From an uncultured Methylobacteriaceae bacterium (GTDB lineage: Bacteria; Pseudomonadota; Alphaproteobacteria; Rhizobiales; Beijerinckiaceae): DNA of 5,717 nt. The notes under the pieces are model-generated. The model ran no database searches. It worked only from the letters and a program-made list of their open reading frames with translations, and was not told where the DNA came from. The stretch spans positions 12,382-18,098 of the forward strand of contig CALMTJ010000050.1 in the NCBI GenBank assembly GCA_937872715.1. Reading direction: 5' to 3'. Shown piece after piece: positions 5,079-5,717 of this stretch (positions within the stretch are counted from its first letter, which is position 1; each line of letters opens with the position of its first letter). A program made the position numbers and the translations under genes.

Positions 5079-5717
5079 TCAGGCCTCGTCGGGCCGTTCC
5101 GCGCGCCAGGCCTCGTAGGCGGCGCGGGTGCCGTCGTTGACGGGATAGAGGCCAGGCAGCTTCTCGCCCGCGGTCACCCGCATCAGGAGGTCGGCTGCGC
5201 GCCGTGCCTGCTCGGCCGCGCCGCGCGCCACCTCGTCGGCGTGGGGGCGCGGCACGACGGCGACGCCGTCCGCATCCCCGACCAGGATGTCGCCCGGATA
5301 GACCGGAACTCCGCCGCAGGCGATCGGACGGCCGTAATCGATGGCGTGATGGAGCACGCGATTCGTCGGCGCGCTCGGGCCGGCGCAGAAGACCGGGATG
5401 TCGAGCGAGGCGACCGAGGCGCTGTCGCGCACGCCGCCATCGGTCACGAGGCCCGCGACGCCGCGAACGCCGAGTCGGGTGACGTATACGTCCCCGGCCG
5501 AGGCGGCCCCGGTCTCGCCGCGGCAATCCATGACGAGGACGTGCCCGGGCGGCACGGCCTCGATCGCCTCGCGCTGGAGCGCGTTCGGGTCGGGCGTGGC
5601 GCCGTAGCGGTCGAGGTCCTCCCGGGCCGGGATGTAGCGCAGCGTGAAGGCCGGCCCGACCATGTTGCGGCGCGGCAGCGAGAGCGGCCGCACGCCCTGG
5701 ATGAAGGCGTTGCGGAG
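5079..5717 (-). CDS. RraA-like / HMG-CHA aldolase family protein (start lies beyond the right edge)
   Basis: The visible 212 residues open with LRNAFIQGVRPLSLPRR, and the frame is still open at 5717, so the real start and perhaps 20 or so residues are missing; the GTG at 5693 is internal. The family core is clear: MVGPAFTLRYIPARED, GHVLVMDCRGE, AGDVYVTRLGVRGVAGLVTDGGVRD and YPGDILVGDADGVAVVP. In visible numbering Asp76, Arg97 and Asp98 make the D-X20-R-D pattern that, from my knowledge of 4-hydroxy-4-methyl-2-oxoglutarate / 4-carboxy-4-hydroxy-2-oxoadipate aldolase, marks members able to bind a divalent metal and act on pyruvate units; the RNase E inhibitor RraA lacks the first Asp. An aldolase or oxaloacetate-decarboxylase-like activity is therefore more likely than RNase regulation. 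Such enzymes end meta-cleavage pathways by releasing pyruvate, which fits the ring dioxygenase directly downstream. The substrate is not proven. Confidence 0.9.
   Translation of the reverse strand, partial: LRNAFIQGVRPLSLPRRNMVGPAFTLRYIPAREDLDRYGATPDPNALQREAIEAVPPGHVLVMDCRGETGAASAGDVYVTRLGVRGVAGLVTDGGVRDSASVASLDIPVFCAGPSAPTNRVLHHAIDYGRPIACGGVPVYPGDILVGDADGVAVVPRPHADEVARGAAEQARRAADLLMRVTAGEKLPGLYPVNDGTRAAYEAWRAERPDEA

Noticed and set aside
4024..5526. 500-codon version of the dioxygenase starting at 5526
   Set aside because: The extra 166 residues are Arg-rich and overlap the RraA-like gene in another frame. The VOC protein naturally begins at ATG 5028.

Overview
The window comes from a GC-rich (roughly 70% by eye) bacterial chromosome. 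Gene content and strong G/C preference at third codon positions suggest an alphaproteobacterium of the Hyphomicrobiales type (Methylobacterium- or Bradyrhizobium-like). This is an inference from style: there is no rRNA or other marker gene. I see no mobile element, CRISPR array or tRNA.

Left part (1-1562). A large membrane protein of the DUF2339 family runs leftward off the window from position 838. A TetR/AcrR-type repressor with a WHG-type C-terminal domain is transcribed rightward from about 927. The short AT-rich gap between them holds a perfect 15-bp palindrome (851-865) and two plausible back-to-back promoters sharing one TATA. This suggests that the repressor controls itself and the membrane protein. 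The most upstream ATG of the repressor frame lies inside the palindrome and is probably not the true start.

Middle (1541-1591). The repressor gene and a MOSC-domain gene converge with 24 bp between their stop codons. Both stops are embedded in the arms of one 9-bp inverted repeat, which probably acts as a shared two-way terminator.

Right part (1587-5717, all minus strand). In transcription order it holds: an RraA-like protein with a pyruvate-aldolase signature (start beyond the window), a VOC-fold extradiol ring-cleavage dioxygenase closely resembling homoprotocatechuate 2,3-dioxygenase, an amidase-signature hydrolase, and a MOSC-domain protein whose GTG start overlaps the amidase stop. A 269-bp gap before the amidase contains a terminator-like hairpin, a GTTCCG-N5-CGGAAC palindrome, another hairpin, and a 28-codon reading frame with a strong Shine-Dalgarno sequence that ends overlapping the amidase start.

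Taken together the right part looks like part of a catabolic gene cluster: a ring dioxygenase opens a catechol-like (possibly N-containing) ring, the amidase hydrolyses an amide in the substrate or a ring-opening product, and the aldolase releases pyruvate. The MOSC protein may serve a molybdenum enzyme encoded outside the window. The individual families are well supported. The combined pathway and its substrate are inference.
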